Shown here piece after piece: positions 47,401-59,328 of a DNA stretch of 64,000 nt (the stretch's first letter is position 1; every line of letters starts with the position of its first letter). The stretch is from Uranotaenia lowii. Lineage: Eukaryota > Arthropoda > Insecta > Diptera > Culicidae. A program made the position numbers and the translations under genes. The stretch is from NCBI RefSeq assembly GCF_029784155.1, contig NC_073691.1:121063474-121127473 (forward strand), in the 5' to 3' direction. Under the pieces are notes generated by a model, which searched no databases, had not been told where the DNA came from, and saw only the letters and a list, made by a program, of their open reading frames with translations.

Positions 47401-47903
47401 TTAATAGTGGTAGATTAGGATCGATTGGGAAAATGGAGAAAATATTAACGCATCCTCCATCTCAAAACATCATGACACAATTTGTTATTTGCTTCACACT
47501 GATTGAAAAAATCAACCAGTCTACATGACCACTTTAAGAGAATAGAAAGAGAACTTTTGGCAAACCACAAAAATGTTTATAATATTAACTCAAAATTAAG
47601 TGAAATTGTTTTTGTTAGTTGTTTAATCAATCAATTTTTCATTGCAAGCAGAAGTTTGATTGAAAATTGTTCGTAAAACACATGAAAAATGTATTGATAA
47701 TATTTTATTAAATCAAAATAAAGACTGGTTTTATTGAAAAAAGGCATTATTTAATTAAATTCCAACCTAAAATTTTAAAGCAAAATTAAATTTAACATAA
47801 CTTAATGTTTTTCGAAATAAAAATTCTTTGGTTAAATAAAATTATGCTCACTTTTGAGTTTAAGTAAACAACTTTTTTGTGTTCAACCAAAAATAAGTTC
47901 TAT

Positions 47904-48577
47904 TTCACAACAGTGTAAAACCGCAAGAAAGTGTCATGTTGTTATGAAAACACGAAACTGCAAAATAACGTCCCCTGCGCTGCTGGGCACTGGGCCAGCA
48001 GATCAACGGTTCGGAAGTAGAAGTTCGATAACGTTAGTGGAACCGATCCAGTATCAAGTAAACAGTTAAAGCAGCGATTTCAACAGGCAAGGTAAATTAC
48101 CAGCAATCAGCATCCTTTTTGTTTCCGCCAGACCATCCGGAGAAACTCTCAGCGTTGAGTTAAGTAATGCACCCATAACTGCAACTATTCGATGAATCGT
48201 TTCAGATAATTAATCCTGGTCACGAGCTATAATGGAGACGAAACCGTCCGACTGTCTGGAACCTGCTGTAGGACTTCTAGATTTTGAAGAACGGAATAGG
48301 AGGATGTAATGAAGAATTGATTCGAAATGGAAGACGAGCTAACATCACAGCAGAAAATACTGCTGAAACAAATCCCGGTCACCGATCACTCTAAAATTAC
48401 CTGGTGGTCGGTGAGAAGAAAGATCTATCCCCGCTTCCGAAATATCTTCTGGAACCGAAGGTACAGCCCGGAACAATCCAGTAAGCCGAACCGAATACAT
48501 CGATTGTCAAATGTTCAACCGGGAACCGACTGTGGACGATGCGACTGATGCGACAGCTCTTTCCGGATCGACATAAG
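47904..48577 (+). pseudogene. Two exon-like segments in element A, plus copy
   Basis: A first segment ends at 48091 with a donor GCAAG/GTAAAT. A 114-bp intron-like stretch ends in CGTTTCAG at 48205. The second segment 48206-48577 ends in a donor ATAAG/GTAAGA. A 73-codon frame starts at the ATG at 48327 (MEDELTSQQKILLKQIPV) but stops before the donor. Upstream similarity to the minus block lies in a different frame, so the copy is frameshifted. Function unknown. Confidence 0.4.
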
Positions 48578-49323
48578 GTAAGAACAAATTCTGTTCTCTT
48601 GATTTGCTGCATCTCAAGAACATATTTTGTTCGGTAACTTGTGTAAAGCTTATTTTAAACGCCTTTGTGTAGGCAAGGTTTTTATAATATTTTTTTATTT
48701 CGTGCATATGCAGTTCATGATGATAGGCGCTTTCCTCAATACGATTCTGATCTAAACGCAAATTTCAAGAGACATCAATATATAAATTCCGGCGTTTAAT
48801 TGAATAGAACTGCTTACTCCAAAATTATGTTTTTGCTAGAATGACCTTATAGGTTCAATTCCTATAAAAAAAGGAAAACAAATAATTCTACGACAAAATT
48901 ATAACAAAATTTGCTATCACGTTATGAGATTAAAACTTGCTTCCATTTTGCTCGACATAAAGTGGTGCACAGCAAAAATGAAAGCAAAATTTTCGTGCTT
49001 GGTCAAATATTGATAAAATTGAGACCTTAACTACACCTCATTCATCGAAAGATTTGAGAGCATAATGATGTCAAATTTTGCTTTCGAAAAATGTGTGATG
49101 CTTTATATTGGCATTATTTTACTCTCCAAGCTCTCGGAAAACGAGGTGTAGTTAGGGCCTCAGTTTTAGCAAAATTTGGTCTCATTTTGCTAACCAAGTA
49201 TGAAAATTTGTGCTCTCATTTTTGCTGTGTACCACCTTATGTCAACCAAATTGACAGCAGATTTGGCTCTCAGGGCGTGATAGCAAAATTTGCTATAATT
49301 ATGCTAAAAAAGTCTGCTCGGGA

Positions 49324-49447
49324 CTAGCGAACTAGCGATCTAGCGATATTATTTTTCGTCACCTACAAGTCAAACCCTTTCACTAGAGGGGTCGCATGTT
49401 GAAATCGGAGCTAAACTAATTTCTCGCGGTACTAATACTAGCAGCTT
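49324..49447 (+). repeat. Satellite-like unit right of element A
   Basis: Copies the unit at 46476-46595 (CTAGCGAT ... CGTCACCTACAAGTCAAACC ... GAAATCGGAGCT ... CTCGCGGTACTAA). It shows that element A lies inside this array. Confidence 0.7.
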
Positions 49448-49451
49448 GTCT

Positions 49452-49840
49452 TCGGTCTCAGGTCCAAAGTCTCATGTCTCAGGTCTCAGGTCTCAGGTCT
49501 CATGTTTCATGCCTCATGTCTCATGTCTCATGGTCAACATGTTTCAGGTCTAAAGTCCCATGTTTCATGGTTCTTGTCTCATGTCCTAAATCTCATGTCT
49601 TATGCTGAGGTCTAAAGTCTAATATCCCTTTTCTCAGATTCCTGGTCTCAGGTTCCAGGTCTCAGGTCTTGGGTCTTAGGTCTCAGGTCTCAGGTCTCAT
49701 GTCTAATTTCTAAAGTTTCATGTCTCTTGTCTCAGATCTCATGTCTCATGTCTCAAGTCTCAGGTCTCAGGTCTCAGGTCTCAGGTTTCAGGTCCCAGGT
49801 CTCAGGTCTCAAGTATCATGTTCTTAGTCTCAGAGCTAAA
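49452..49840 (+). repeat. Heptamer minisatellite (GGTCTCA)n and variants
   Basis: About 390 bases of mostly 7-base units, GGTCTCA, TGTCTCA and close variants, with clean runs near 49480, 49670 and 49757-49810 and degraded parts between. It is not a CRISPR: there are no spacers. Confidence 0.9.
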
Positions 49841-50305
49841 ATTTTCCCAACTTCAAAAAGATTCTACACTCAGAAAAATACTATTATATATACCATATCC
49901 CGAGCAGACATTGAGGCCCAAAATGATAGCAAACTGAGACCATAATATGGTGGGAACAGCAAACTGATAGCAACTTTTGCTGTGAATATTGTTTGATAGC
50001 AAAATTTAACATCGTTAAGGCATCAAAAATTTTCGTTTGACGGCATCCTGACACCAAATTTAGGAGTCAAAAGCAAGTTTATCGCATAATTTGCTTTAAA
50101 AAATTAAACGAGAGCAAAACTAGGCACTACTTTGCTTTCATTAATTTTCTTATAGAAAGCCAGCTGAAACCAAATTGCCGTATTAAAATGATAACCTTTT
50201 TTCGGCAGTTCCCAATGATATGATAAAAGCAATCAAATACCTTATTTGAAAATTTTGCGCCCAAAGCAAAATAAGAAATAGCTGAGGTATCATAATTTTC
50301 ATGAA

Positions 50306-50450
50306 TTGGCTTGTGATACAGCTCAGTTGGCAGACTTTTTATCTTCTGAACAGATGTCCCAGAGTATGAGGCCCAGTTGCATCGGAGAATTTATTCAATT
50401 ACTGTCCTCCAACTGCATCTTTAATATTAAGTCACGAATAACAGGAAGAT
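50306..50450 (+). repeat. tRNA-derived SINE, family 3, diverged copy
   Basis: Begins GGCTTGTGATACAGCTCAGT, keeps GAACAGATGTCC and the CCTCCAACTGCATCTTTAAT body, but the B box is damaged. The A-tail is not clear. Confidence 0.7.
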
Positions 50451-50917
50451 GTTTAACCGACTTAACTAAATTAAACGGTCATTTAGTATGTTTGATAATC
50501 CGAAACTCATTTTTTATTGTATTTTTGTACAGACCTATTGGAATAATATTAGAGTATTTTAGATTTTTGAAACGTAAATATCAAAACGAAAGCGCATTCA
50601 GGTGTTAATTCAAGTTTTTTTTTATATTGATTTGCAACTGAATGATTTTCATTTTGAATCAATAATAGGTAATGGCTTAGTCAGTCATAATTTAAAAAAT
50701 CCAAACGAACTAATGTAGGCTACAAAAAAGTAGTAACAATCATTATATTTGATTTTCAAAAATATGACTTAACTTACAAGACAAAACAACAACTTTTATG
50801 TAATTTCAGGTTGAATTTAATTATTATTGAATTTTATGTTATAAGATGATAAAAAATTACAGAATTTAGCGCCTCTGTTCCATTCAAATAAATTATTATT
50901 ATGAATTCCCATAGAAA

Positions 50918-51162
<245 letters not shown>

Positions 51163-51499
51163 TTTTAGGAAGGATAAAAAAAAATTAGTTAAAAACAGTA
51201 ATTGAATTAACATTCTGTTAAAACTTAAATTCCGCTGTCTTCTATTTTACATATACATATAATGAAATGAGTTTTTTTTGTTACGGAAAATAGAATTGTT
51301 CACGAATATGTTTGGCTTTTTATTTGATACTTCAAAATTGTTCATTATTTGTGTTTTAAATCAGGATAGCTTTTTTGATAATTTTTTACTCATAATAAAT
51401 TACCTGTTAAATAAAATGATAGTGCGTAAGTTTTTAAAGTTTGAAATTACATTTCAAATTTGATAACTTTATCTAAAGCAACTATCTTAAAAACAGAAA

Positions 51500-52138
51500 T
51501 GGACATATGGTCGCAGTCGCCAGTCCTCTCGTTCATGTAAAACCAAACAACAAACGAGCTGCTTGCGCTCCGTCCAACAAGCACAACCGACTGCCGTTCG
51601 ATTTATCCTTTCGATTGCTCCGTCGCCTTACTGTGTTTACAGCTATCAGGCATTATTGGAAAGAAACAGGTGAGTTTTAAACTATTTACATTGTAATCTA
51701 TTAACTAAACCCAATAAACTTCATTTTAGGAAACAGTGAATCATTAAGTTGAGTTAATGGTTAGTTCGAAGGTCTTAGGTCCAACAAAAGTGAACCAGGA
51801 ATAGAGCGCCAAAAGAAAATGGACCAGGAACAAGGTGACCGTTTGGAGATGCCATCCAGCAGGGCTAAAACAGTGGCATCCAGGATGTCCACGCCGTCAT
51901 TAAAGTCCAACGCAATTCAGAATGAGGGTAGGCTTGATAGCGGCACGTTATCCAACGCAATTAGTCGAACCACACGGTGGAGCGGAAGTTCGCGGATCAG
52001 CAATGGGTGGACTTTTGAATGTGACGGGTTTCTGACAAGAACCGCGAGCGGGGCTCAATACGAACCTTATCAGTCGGAAGAAAGAGACGGAAAACTGTCT
52101 ATGATTTATGGATGCTGGAGGCAAATGATCGGTAATCG
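51500..52138 (+). other. Spliced exon-like unit in element B
   Basis: A GC-richer first segment ends at a donor AAACAG/GTGAGT (51669/51670). A 60-bp intron ends TTCATTTTAG at 51729. The second segment contains an ATG at 51819 and stays open for 106 codons to a donor AATCG/GTAAGT (52138/52139). It starts MDQEQGDRLEMPSSRAK and is Ser/Arg-rich, without recognised domain. A following exon was not found. The layout matches that of elements A and F: short intron, then an open exon inside a TIR element. Confidence 0.4.
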
Positions 52139-55059
52139 GTAAGTTTAGTTTTGTTTAGTTTAATTATCATGTTTTCATTGCGCACCGGACATCCGGTTCA
52201 CATTCTTCGCGTATACTTTGTCCCTATTATATTTCTCATGAACGTGTGAGTTAGTAGACCCGACAAACATTAATTAAGCCACCAGTGATAGTATAATTCA
52301 TCACTTTCTATAAGCTTTGAGTTCTTAAGATCATCTTAAATGACTTGCATCATTGATCGGGTTGGAGGTTATTTTAAGATATTTCAATAAATTTATTGAG
52401 GTAATCGGGTTGTTCAATCAATTTATAAAATCTAGTGTAACTATTTTAGATAATATTTCATATCCATGCCAGAAAACAAAGAACGGAAACAACCTTGATA
52501 AATTCGTGGAAAATAATGTAATAATGATAAAACCTAACGAGTTATCTTGACAGATGTGTTAACATTTCTGACTCTAAATATACTTTAACTCGTTGATAGA
52601 AGTCGTTGATCGAAATAAATAAAGTCATTTACATTTTTTTCTTATATTGAATTATGGTACAATTCATTCAAGCGTTTAAGAAGATCGGTGTGTAATTTAA
52701 TAAGTTATGAATATCATGTTGTTGATAATTACAAAAGTGAACATAGCATTGCATTATGTACCACGTAAATGACCGCCCCGCCACTAATTACTGTATAAGA
52801 GAAGGCGATTTTTAAAAAATTATGCAACCACAAATGAAGGCGACGCCATTATTCGAAGCGATGTTTATTAATGTAAGGTATCTGCGTCTTTTAAGAAAAT
52901 ATTCATAGAAAACAGCCATATAGCGCCCTTTAAAACGCCTACATGTATACTATCTACGAGTTATTAGCACTATTCAAATTATCTCGAAAATGTTTCTCAT
53001 AGAAGTTAGTTTTCAATATAGGCTAAAACAATTTATATTCAAGTTCATTCCCAGAATGCATGAAAAAATACCAAAATCAGGTTATGTTCAATTATGTTTG
53101 TCGCTCCTGACAGTTGTCTCCACATCAAATTCTTACAAGCATTTTTTTCGATTCGATGTTTTCTCATAAAAGACAATTGATCGAAAGTTTTTCGCAGTTG
53201 AGGTCAACTTGACCTGGTCAAGCTTTGTTGCTGTGCTATAACCTAACTACATTCATTACCCTCACTAGCTACCAGATTCAACTTTCAGTTTTAAATATGA
53301 GGTGCCGATTTCGACTCCACATGCTTATGTCAAATTTTATTTAAGTAATAGTAAGTAGTGGATTTAAGTTTTTATTAAAAAATAATATCTGTATTTCAGA
53401 TTTAGAAATAAAAACAGATATTGAAGATTAAAGTTCGGATTCAAAATGCATATTTGTTCATGATTCCAAATTTACCATCAAGATCAGTAGTATTTTCAAA
53501 CCTTGTATTCTAGTACCAAATAAATTAAGTCACACCCCGCCCATAGCTTTTCAGAATAAACGAAAATTCGAAAATCGAACTAAAACATCATATTTTACAA
53601 ATGATTTAAAATTTATAACGCAAGAATTCAATATTAGACAAAAAAACATATAATGAGTAGGTTGCTGTACTTTGATTAAAATTAATGAAAAAACTACTAA
53701 AAATTAACATTTCAATCGCGCATATGTAGATAAATAAGATATTCAATATAACAAAATGTTTTCCTCCTTGTAGGTTAAGCAGATTCGCTTTCTGTTAACA
53801 TATTATGTTCTTGGATTGCAACATTTGATTTTTAGTATAACTTCAGGCGTTTAATTTAACGCGCTTAACGTTTGTACAGTTCAACGCGCTTCCTGTACAA
53901 ACTCGACGTGCATATATTATAAAATGAAAACAAATATTGCTATCACGCTTCGGAAGCAAATTTTGCCTTCATTTTGGTAGACTTAAGGAAATAAACAGCA
54001 AGAATAAAGCAAAATTTTCATACGCGGAAAGCAAATTAGCATTTTTGACTTGTAGTGCAACCATAGAAATACCTCGTTTTGCTGTCATTTTCTCAAAATT
54101 TTGAAAGCATAATGATGCCAAAGTTTGCTATTATTTGAAATTATTTGATGCCTTATATTGACATCATTGTGCTTTCCAAGCTCTCGGAAAACGAGGTGTA
54201 GTTGGGGTCTCAGTTTTAGCAAAATTAGGTATCACTTTGCTAACCAAGTATGAAAATGTGTGCTCTCATTTTTGCTGTGTACCACCTTATGTCAAGCAAA
54301 ATGAGAGCAAATTCGGCTCTCGGGGCGTGATAGCAAAATTTGCTATAATTTTGCCATACAAGTCTGCTCGGGATAAGATTCTCTTATGAAGTGGCGCCAT
54401 AAGCAAACACCTATGAAATTCATAAGATTGTCTTATGAAGCGAATCAATTCTTCAGATGAACACCTGCTTCAATGAGAGGTTGTTGCTTTTCATAAGAGG
54501 GTCTTATGGAAACAGAAAATTTTACGTTTGAAGAGAAAATATCAAGATAATTGATGTTAAAAACGATCAGTTTATTTTCTGGGTAATTTGTTGTTTGTTT
54601 ACAATAACATCATGATCACCATATGCAGCACTTCAAGGCACGGTTCCAACAGTCATTCTGCCGCACCCGGTCCATTGAACTTATCCTTTTCGCCGGTCAA
54701 CATGCTGAAAAGTAAACATAAAAATATGTGTTTACGTTAACAAACAATTTGAACGTTCACAAAAAAATAAACTTATCATGTAGAATAACAGAATCACTTT
54801 CAACTTTAAAAAAAACTGATGGCTCCACATCTGGTTAGTGCTTAGTACAACGACGAGAAAATGACTGATGGAATGAATGTGTTCATTATTTTTTCACAAT
54901 GCCGCTTCTTCTATTTTTCATAAGAACTTCGTATGAATATTGAAAGAATTTCATAAGATTCTTATGAAAAAATAAGTTTGGACGCAAAAAAGTGGTTCAT
55001 AAGATGTATTTTATGAAATTTATAATAACATTTCCTCTGAGTGTAAGTGTTTTCCTTTG

Positions 55060-55190
55060 AAAAGGACTATTTTCTCTCAAAAACCGTGTTAATTTGCGAA
55101 ATCCGTGTAAAAAAAAACGTGTTAATCCCCGAAAACCGTGTAAAAAAAACCGTGTAAAAAAACCGCGTAAAAAAACCTTAGTGTAATTAT
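55060..55190 (+). repeat. CCGTGTAAAAAA-word repeat, copy 2
   Basis: Six or so copies of CCGTGT(A/T)AA with AATCCCCGAAAACCGTG, ending AAAACCTTAGTGTAATTA. Related to 45565-45660. Confidence 0.5.
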
Positions 55191-56098
55191 ATCCCTTTGC
55201 CACCAACCCAAATGTCATTTCCAGTAAGAAGTATTTTTTTCATCGGGACTTAAAATTGAAAAAAAGTGGAGTTCAATTTGCATTCGGAAAGCAAATCATG
55301 TTCGAAAATTTACCATCAACCATTTACCATTGCATTTAATGATTATTCTAGTGAACAAAATATTAACAAATTTTGTATTCTAATTCCCAATGAATGAATC
55401 CCTAATTCTTGATTTCTGGCCATAATTATAAAGAGTATGCCACAAATTTTGAACTAGGCTTAACCTTCCTAGGCCGTTCGCAAAATTTTGATCAAATTAT
55501 TTTTCGCTGGTTTTGACTAGTAAATTGATTTCGTTCCACTGGTCACATATCTTGACCGATATTTATGAATTTAGATTCATTGTTTAGGTAATTTATTCAA
55601 GATTTTAAATATATAAAATTTAAATCGATTTGACTTAGCAGATGACCTATAGAACGCTTTGAACAGAAAAAAGACATCATTTTAAAATTCTCATATCTGC
55701 AGTATAGGTTGGTGTAAAATTTTTTTTTATATGTTTTGAAATTGTGAAAAATAAATCTTTTCAAACATTTATAAAAATTTTAGGGTCCCATGGGAGTTTT
55801 GGTCGCGATCTTGGAATATCCGGAAAAAAAAATTCTCACTTTTCAAAAGAGGTAACATTTTTTCTTAGCAACGCTGTATCTCATTCATAATTCGACCGAT
55901 TTTCAAAATTTAAATTTTAGTTTTATTTTGATAACATGATAATCATTTTCACTGAATACACTAAGTATCTCAAATATTACTGTTATTCGTAATACGAGAA
56001 TGAAAACAAGAAAAAAATCGTGATTTTCGAACCCGTCTGTTATGATGCGCACATTTCTCATTTTGTTATCGTGATTTCTTAAAACTTTTCATCAAACC

Positions 56099-56379
56099 TG
56101 TGAGGAGTTGATTTGTATGAATGAATTAATCTCAGTGTATAAATCGACGAACATTCGAAAACCCCTCGTTATGTGTCAAAATATATCGAATATTTATCCC
56201 ACTGGGCATCCGACTCACACGGGCTCTCGGACCACCTGTCACGTCAGCAAAAAACCGTTGGAGGAGCTCGAGCCAGTCGGCGTTCACGCGGTAAGCAGCA
56301 AAGATGCTCGGTAGATTCTCGTGTCAGGGCAGTCGAGCAATCGGAGATTTCCTCTGGTAGTCTGATGCCGGTTTTCACA
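56099..56379 (+). repeat. 5' LTR of the hairpin-array element
   Basis: 281 bases, TG...CA, reading the same as 59048-59328. The 68-codon frame inside it occurs in both LTRs and is not a gene. Confidence 0.93.
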
Positions 56380-56380
56380 A

Positions 56381-56399
56381 TGGCGATCCTCCCAGGATT
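56381..56399 (+). promoter_or_regulatory. Primer binding site, tRNA-Arg-like
   Basis: TGGCGATCCTCCCAGGATT begins one base after the LTR. The complement of a recalled insect tRNA-Arg(ACG) 3' end with CCA agrees at about 17 of 19 positions. Confidence 0.6.
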
Positions 56400-56679
56400 A
56401 ACACTGAATCAATTAAATGCAAAAAGTCGAGTTTTGAGGAAATCTCTGGTTGCTCCGGTGGAATAATTGTTACGAGTGATTTTTTTTCCAAAGTGAGTCC
56501 AGAACTTTAAAAGTGCTATTGGGTTCGTGATTCGATTACAAAAAGATTTTTTCGAAAAGCGATGAAGATATTTCGAATTTTTTTAGTAAAATTTCGCGTT
56601 TTTTGTAATAAAGAAAAGTGAGGAGGTGCGGAGTGGTTGAAGAGCGGATTTCGATAGTGAAGGCAATGTAGCCAGTCAA

Positions 56680-57016
56680 GGACTTCGGTCCAGTTTAGGA
56701 CTCCGGTCCAGTTAGGACTTCGGTCCAGTTGGGACTTCGGTCTAGTTAGGACTTCGGTCCAGTTAGGACTTCGGTCCAGTTAGGACTTCGGTCCAGTTCG
56801 GACTTCGGTCCAGTTCGGACTTCGGTCCAGTTCGGACTTCGGTCCAGTTCGGACTTTGGTCCAGTTCGGACTTTGGTCCAGTTCGGACTTTGGTCCAGTT
56901 CGGACTTTGGTCCAGTTCGGACTTCGGTCCAGTTCGGACTTCGGTCCAGTTAGGACTTCGGTCCAGTTAGGACTTCGGTCCAGTTCGGACTTCGGTCCAG
57001 TTCAGGACTTCGGTCC
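56680..57016 (+). repeat. Tandem 17-bp array of GGACTTCGGTCC hairpins, 20 copies
   Basis: Copies start at 56680, 56698, 56715, 56732, 56749 and then every 17 bases to 56987, with a last one at 57005. Each is a 12-base inverted unit followed by AGTT plus one base. The stem GGAC/GTCC is kept in 19 of 20; the copy at 56732 ends GTCT, which still allows G-U pairing. The loop is TTCG in 15, TCCG in one (56698) and TTTG in four (56851-56913). As sense RNA these are C(UUCG)G-type tetraloops, known for exceptional stability. Confidence 0.97.
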
Positions 57017-57500
57017 AGTTTAATACTTTTGTGTAGATGAGGCGAAGTTGCCTGTCAGTAACTTCGATCCAGTTTAGGCAGGTTGAGGCGATGTTGCCAG
57101 TAGAGTACTTTGGATCAGTTAAGGACTTCGGTCCAGATAAGGGAAAGTTGCCAGTGGATGATATTGGTTCAGTTAGAACTTCGGTACAGTTGAGGAAAAA
57201 TTGCCTGTTGTTTATTTTGGTTTAGTTTAAGACATTGGTACAGATAAGGCAAAATTGTCAGCCTGTTGCTTCGATTCAGTTTAGGACTTTGGTCCAGTTC
57301 AGGACAGTTTAGTCAAGACAAAATTGCCAGTCTAGGATTTTGGTTTAATTTAGGACTTAAGCATATTTAAACCAAAGTTACAAGTCGGGACATCGGTCCA
57401 GTTAGGGCAAAGTTGCCAGTGAAAGATATTGGTCCAGTTTAGAACTTCGGTCTATTCAAGCCTTTGTTTCCAGATGGGGACTTCGGTTCAGTCAAAATAA
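57017..57500 (+). repeat. Degenerate continuation of the hairpin array
   Basis: Looser units combine a (G)GACTTYGGTCCAGTT word with GGCAAAGTTGCCAGT, itself an inverted word. Intact hairpin words remain at 57123 (TTCG loop) and 57284 (TTTG loop), and variants near 57395 and 57478. The clean 17-bp array probably expanded from one part of this older repeat. 57501-59030 shows no gene; ACAGTTTTCCCGCGAAAAAC at about 57731 is a further hairpin. Confidence 0.7.
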
Positions 57501-59032
57501 GTTAAATTTACAGTCCAATGCATGCTTGTTGCACGGTTGATTAACGAGTGTTGGTTTAGAACTAGTTCAGTTCAAACGAGAATTGTGAGTTAAAGCTTTG
57601 CTTGTTGTAAACAGAACAATTCCTGTGTTGTGTCAGACCATTTTTCTCGGTTAGAGAAATAAAAAACTATCTTTTCTCGGTGTGAACAAAAAAACTAAGA
57701 GAGCATTTATTTCGTTTCCATCAATAATTACAGTTTTCCCGCGAAAAACTGTAACATGTTTCAACCAATTGAGCATTCTGGCAACTCTCAGCACATAATA
57801 AAACATGACAATTGGTACAAGGAGCTAACCCCAACAAACATTTTCGGCTGAACAACCGCTGAAACATTATTTAATTCTGATGCTGGCGGAGTAGCTTATT
57901 ATGTTTGAAAAATTGAAATTGCTTTCCAACACATTCAATACTCTGTACAGTTTGTAAGATGAGAGTTTTTGCGTTCCGCATAGTTAAGTTTTCATATGAA
58001 CATGAGGTTTCGCTGTTCCTAAAGTAAGTTCCAGCTTCGCAAATTTGTAACGCAAACCATAGTAGTTGAAAATAACGGAACGTTCAACGAGTAAAATAGA
58101 ATAGTTAAAATTAGAAGTTTCCTTGAAGGAGAACATGCAATATGTTTTAAAGCGTTCGTTTGTTTGGTTTTCTAAGTCAATTTCAATAGGATGTTTTTGC
58201 GGTTTTGTTTTCTATACAAAACGCTAAAAGTTCTTCTTGTGAATTCCGAGTAATGTCTCCGTCAATTCACACTGAAAAGTAAAATTTACCAAAAAGGAAA
58301 AGTTCAAGTTTGTTCATATGAGAATATTTATTCTGCAAATTGAATATTTTGAGGATGTTAAAGCTTAACACATAGACAAATATCAATCATAATGAGAATC
58401 TTTATCTGTTGTGAATTATGAACACGTTTTGTTGGATTTTTTTGAGACCACCCGTAATTCAAGTAAAATAAAATCCCAGTGAAAAATAGTCCATAATTTG
58501 ATATTAGAATCGGGATATTTTTGTGAATGAACAATTCATGCATATTTTACTTAACATCAGACCTCAGCAATATTATATTTCTATTTTCAGCTCACGTTTG
58601 TGATCTTGTTTTAACTAACACTTTTGATAATCCATCTTACCAACGACAACTTTTCTGCTATGTTCGTGAATGATACAACACTGTGAGATGTTTATCTTTT
58701 GACTGGAAATATATTGAGCTTAAACAATTATTCCATAGCTGCGATTCGTAATGCGTGGTCCGAACTATTTATTTATTTACATTGTCCCTTGAATTGAAAG
58801 TTAGATTGCGTGGATTTGCAGTCGCAGTTATCCGTATCAATTCTGACTTAAAAGAGGTTAGCGTTAGAAAAGTGACAGAAATTACACTGATTTAACAAAC
58901 TGCGCTTAATAATCTTATTCTGACAATTGATTTAGACGTTGGTGGAACATAATCCATTTAGAAAAGAAACTGTATTGCTAGTTAGCTAAGTGTGTCTTTC
59001 GCCGTATTAGCATTTTTTTATGTTTTTTTTAC

Positions 59033-59047
59033 GGGGAAGAAGGGAAA
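59033..59047 (+). promoter_or_regulatory. Polypurine tract
   Basis: GGGGAAGAAGGGAAA, 15 purines, ends at the first base before the 3' LTR. It fixes the element's sense strand as plus. Confidence 0.9.
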
Positions 59048-59328
59048 TGTGAGGAGTTGATTTGTATGAATGAATTAATCTCAGTGTATAAATCGACGAA
59101 CATTCGAAAACCCCTCGTTATGTGTCAAAATATATCGAATATTTATCCCACTGGGCATCCGACTCACACGGGCTCTCGGACCACCTGTCACGTCAGCAAA
59201 AAACCGTTGGAGGAGCTCGAGCCAGTCGGCGTTCACGCGGTAAGCAGCAAAGATGCTCGGTAGATTCTCGTGTCAGGGCAGTCGAGCAATCGGAGATTTC
59301 CTCTGGTAGTCTGATGCCGGTTTTCACA
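59048..59328 (+). repeat. 3' LTR of the hairpin-array element
   Basis: 281 bases reading the same as 56099-56379; followed by the duplication AAACC. Confidence 0.93.

Larger units (their letters stand above)
46596..49323 (+). mobile_element. TIR element A with inverted exon-like blocks
   Basis: Ends TCCCGACCAGAC and the complement TCCCGAGCAGAC match the ends of element B. AGCAAAATTTTGCT-type words fill both subterminal regions. The right 440 bases form a module (with TGCTCTCATTTTTGCTGTGT) also present in B. Inside are two diverged inverted copies of an exon-like block (47065-47400 minus, 48206-48577 plus). It sits within the 130-bp satellite. No transposase recognised. The target duplication is unclear. 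Confidence 0.65.
56099..59328 (+). mobile_element. Non-autonomous LTR retrotransposon with a UUCG-hairpin array
   Basis: Two 281-bp LTRs (TGTGAGGAG ... GGTTTTCACA), a 5-bp duplication AAACC (56094-56098 and 59329-59333), a primer site one base after the 5' LTR and a purine tract directly before the 3' LTR. The 2.67-kb interior has no open frame above about 75 codons and no gag or pol motif. It must rely on another element's proteins, like TRIM or LARD elements. The LTRs show no differences, so insertion was recent. The interior is dominated by a 17-bp tandem array (56680-57016). Confidence 0.93.

Noticed and set aside
49452..49840. CRISPR-like array
   Set aside because: Heptamers are directly adjacent without spacers, and the genome is eukaryotic.
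56108..56466. Open frames of 68-97 codons beginning in the LTR
   Set aside because: The first repeats identically in both LTRs and covers their regulatory sequence.
56099..59328. Simple segmental duplication to explain the two 281-bp repeats
   Set aside because: TG/CA ends, 5-bp duplication, primer site and purine tract in the right places show they are LTRs.
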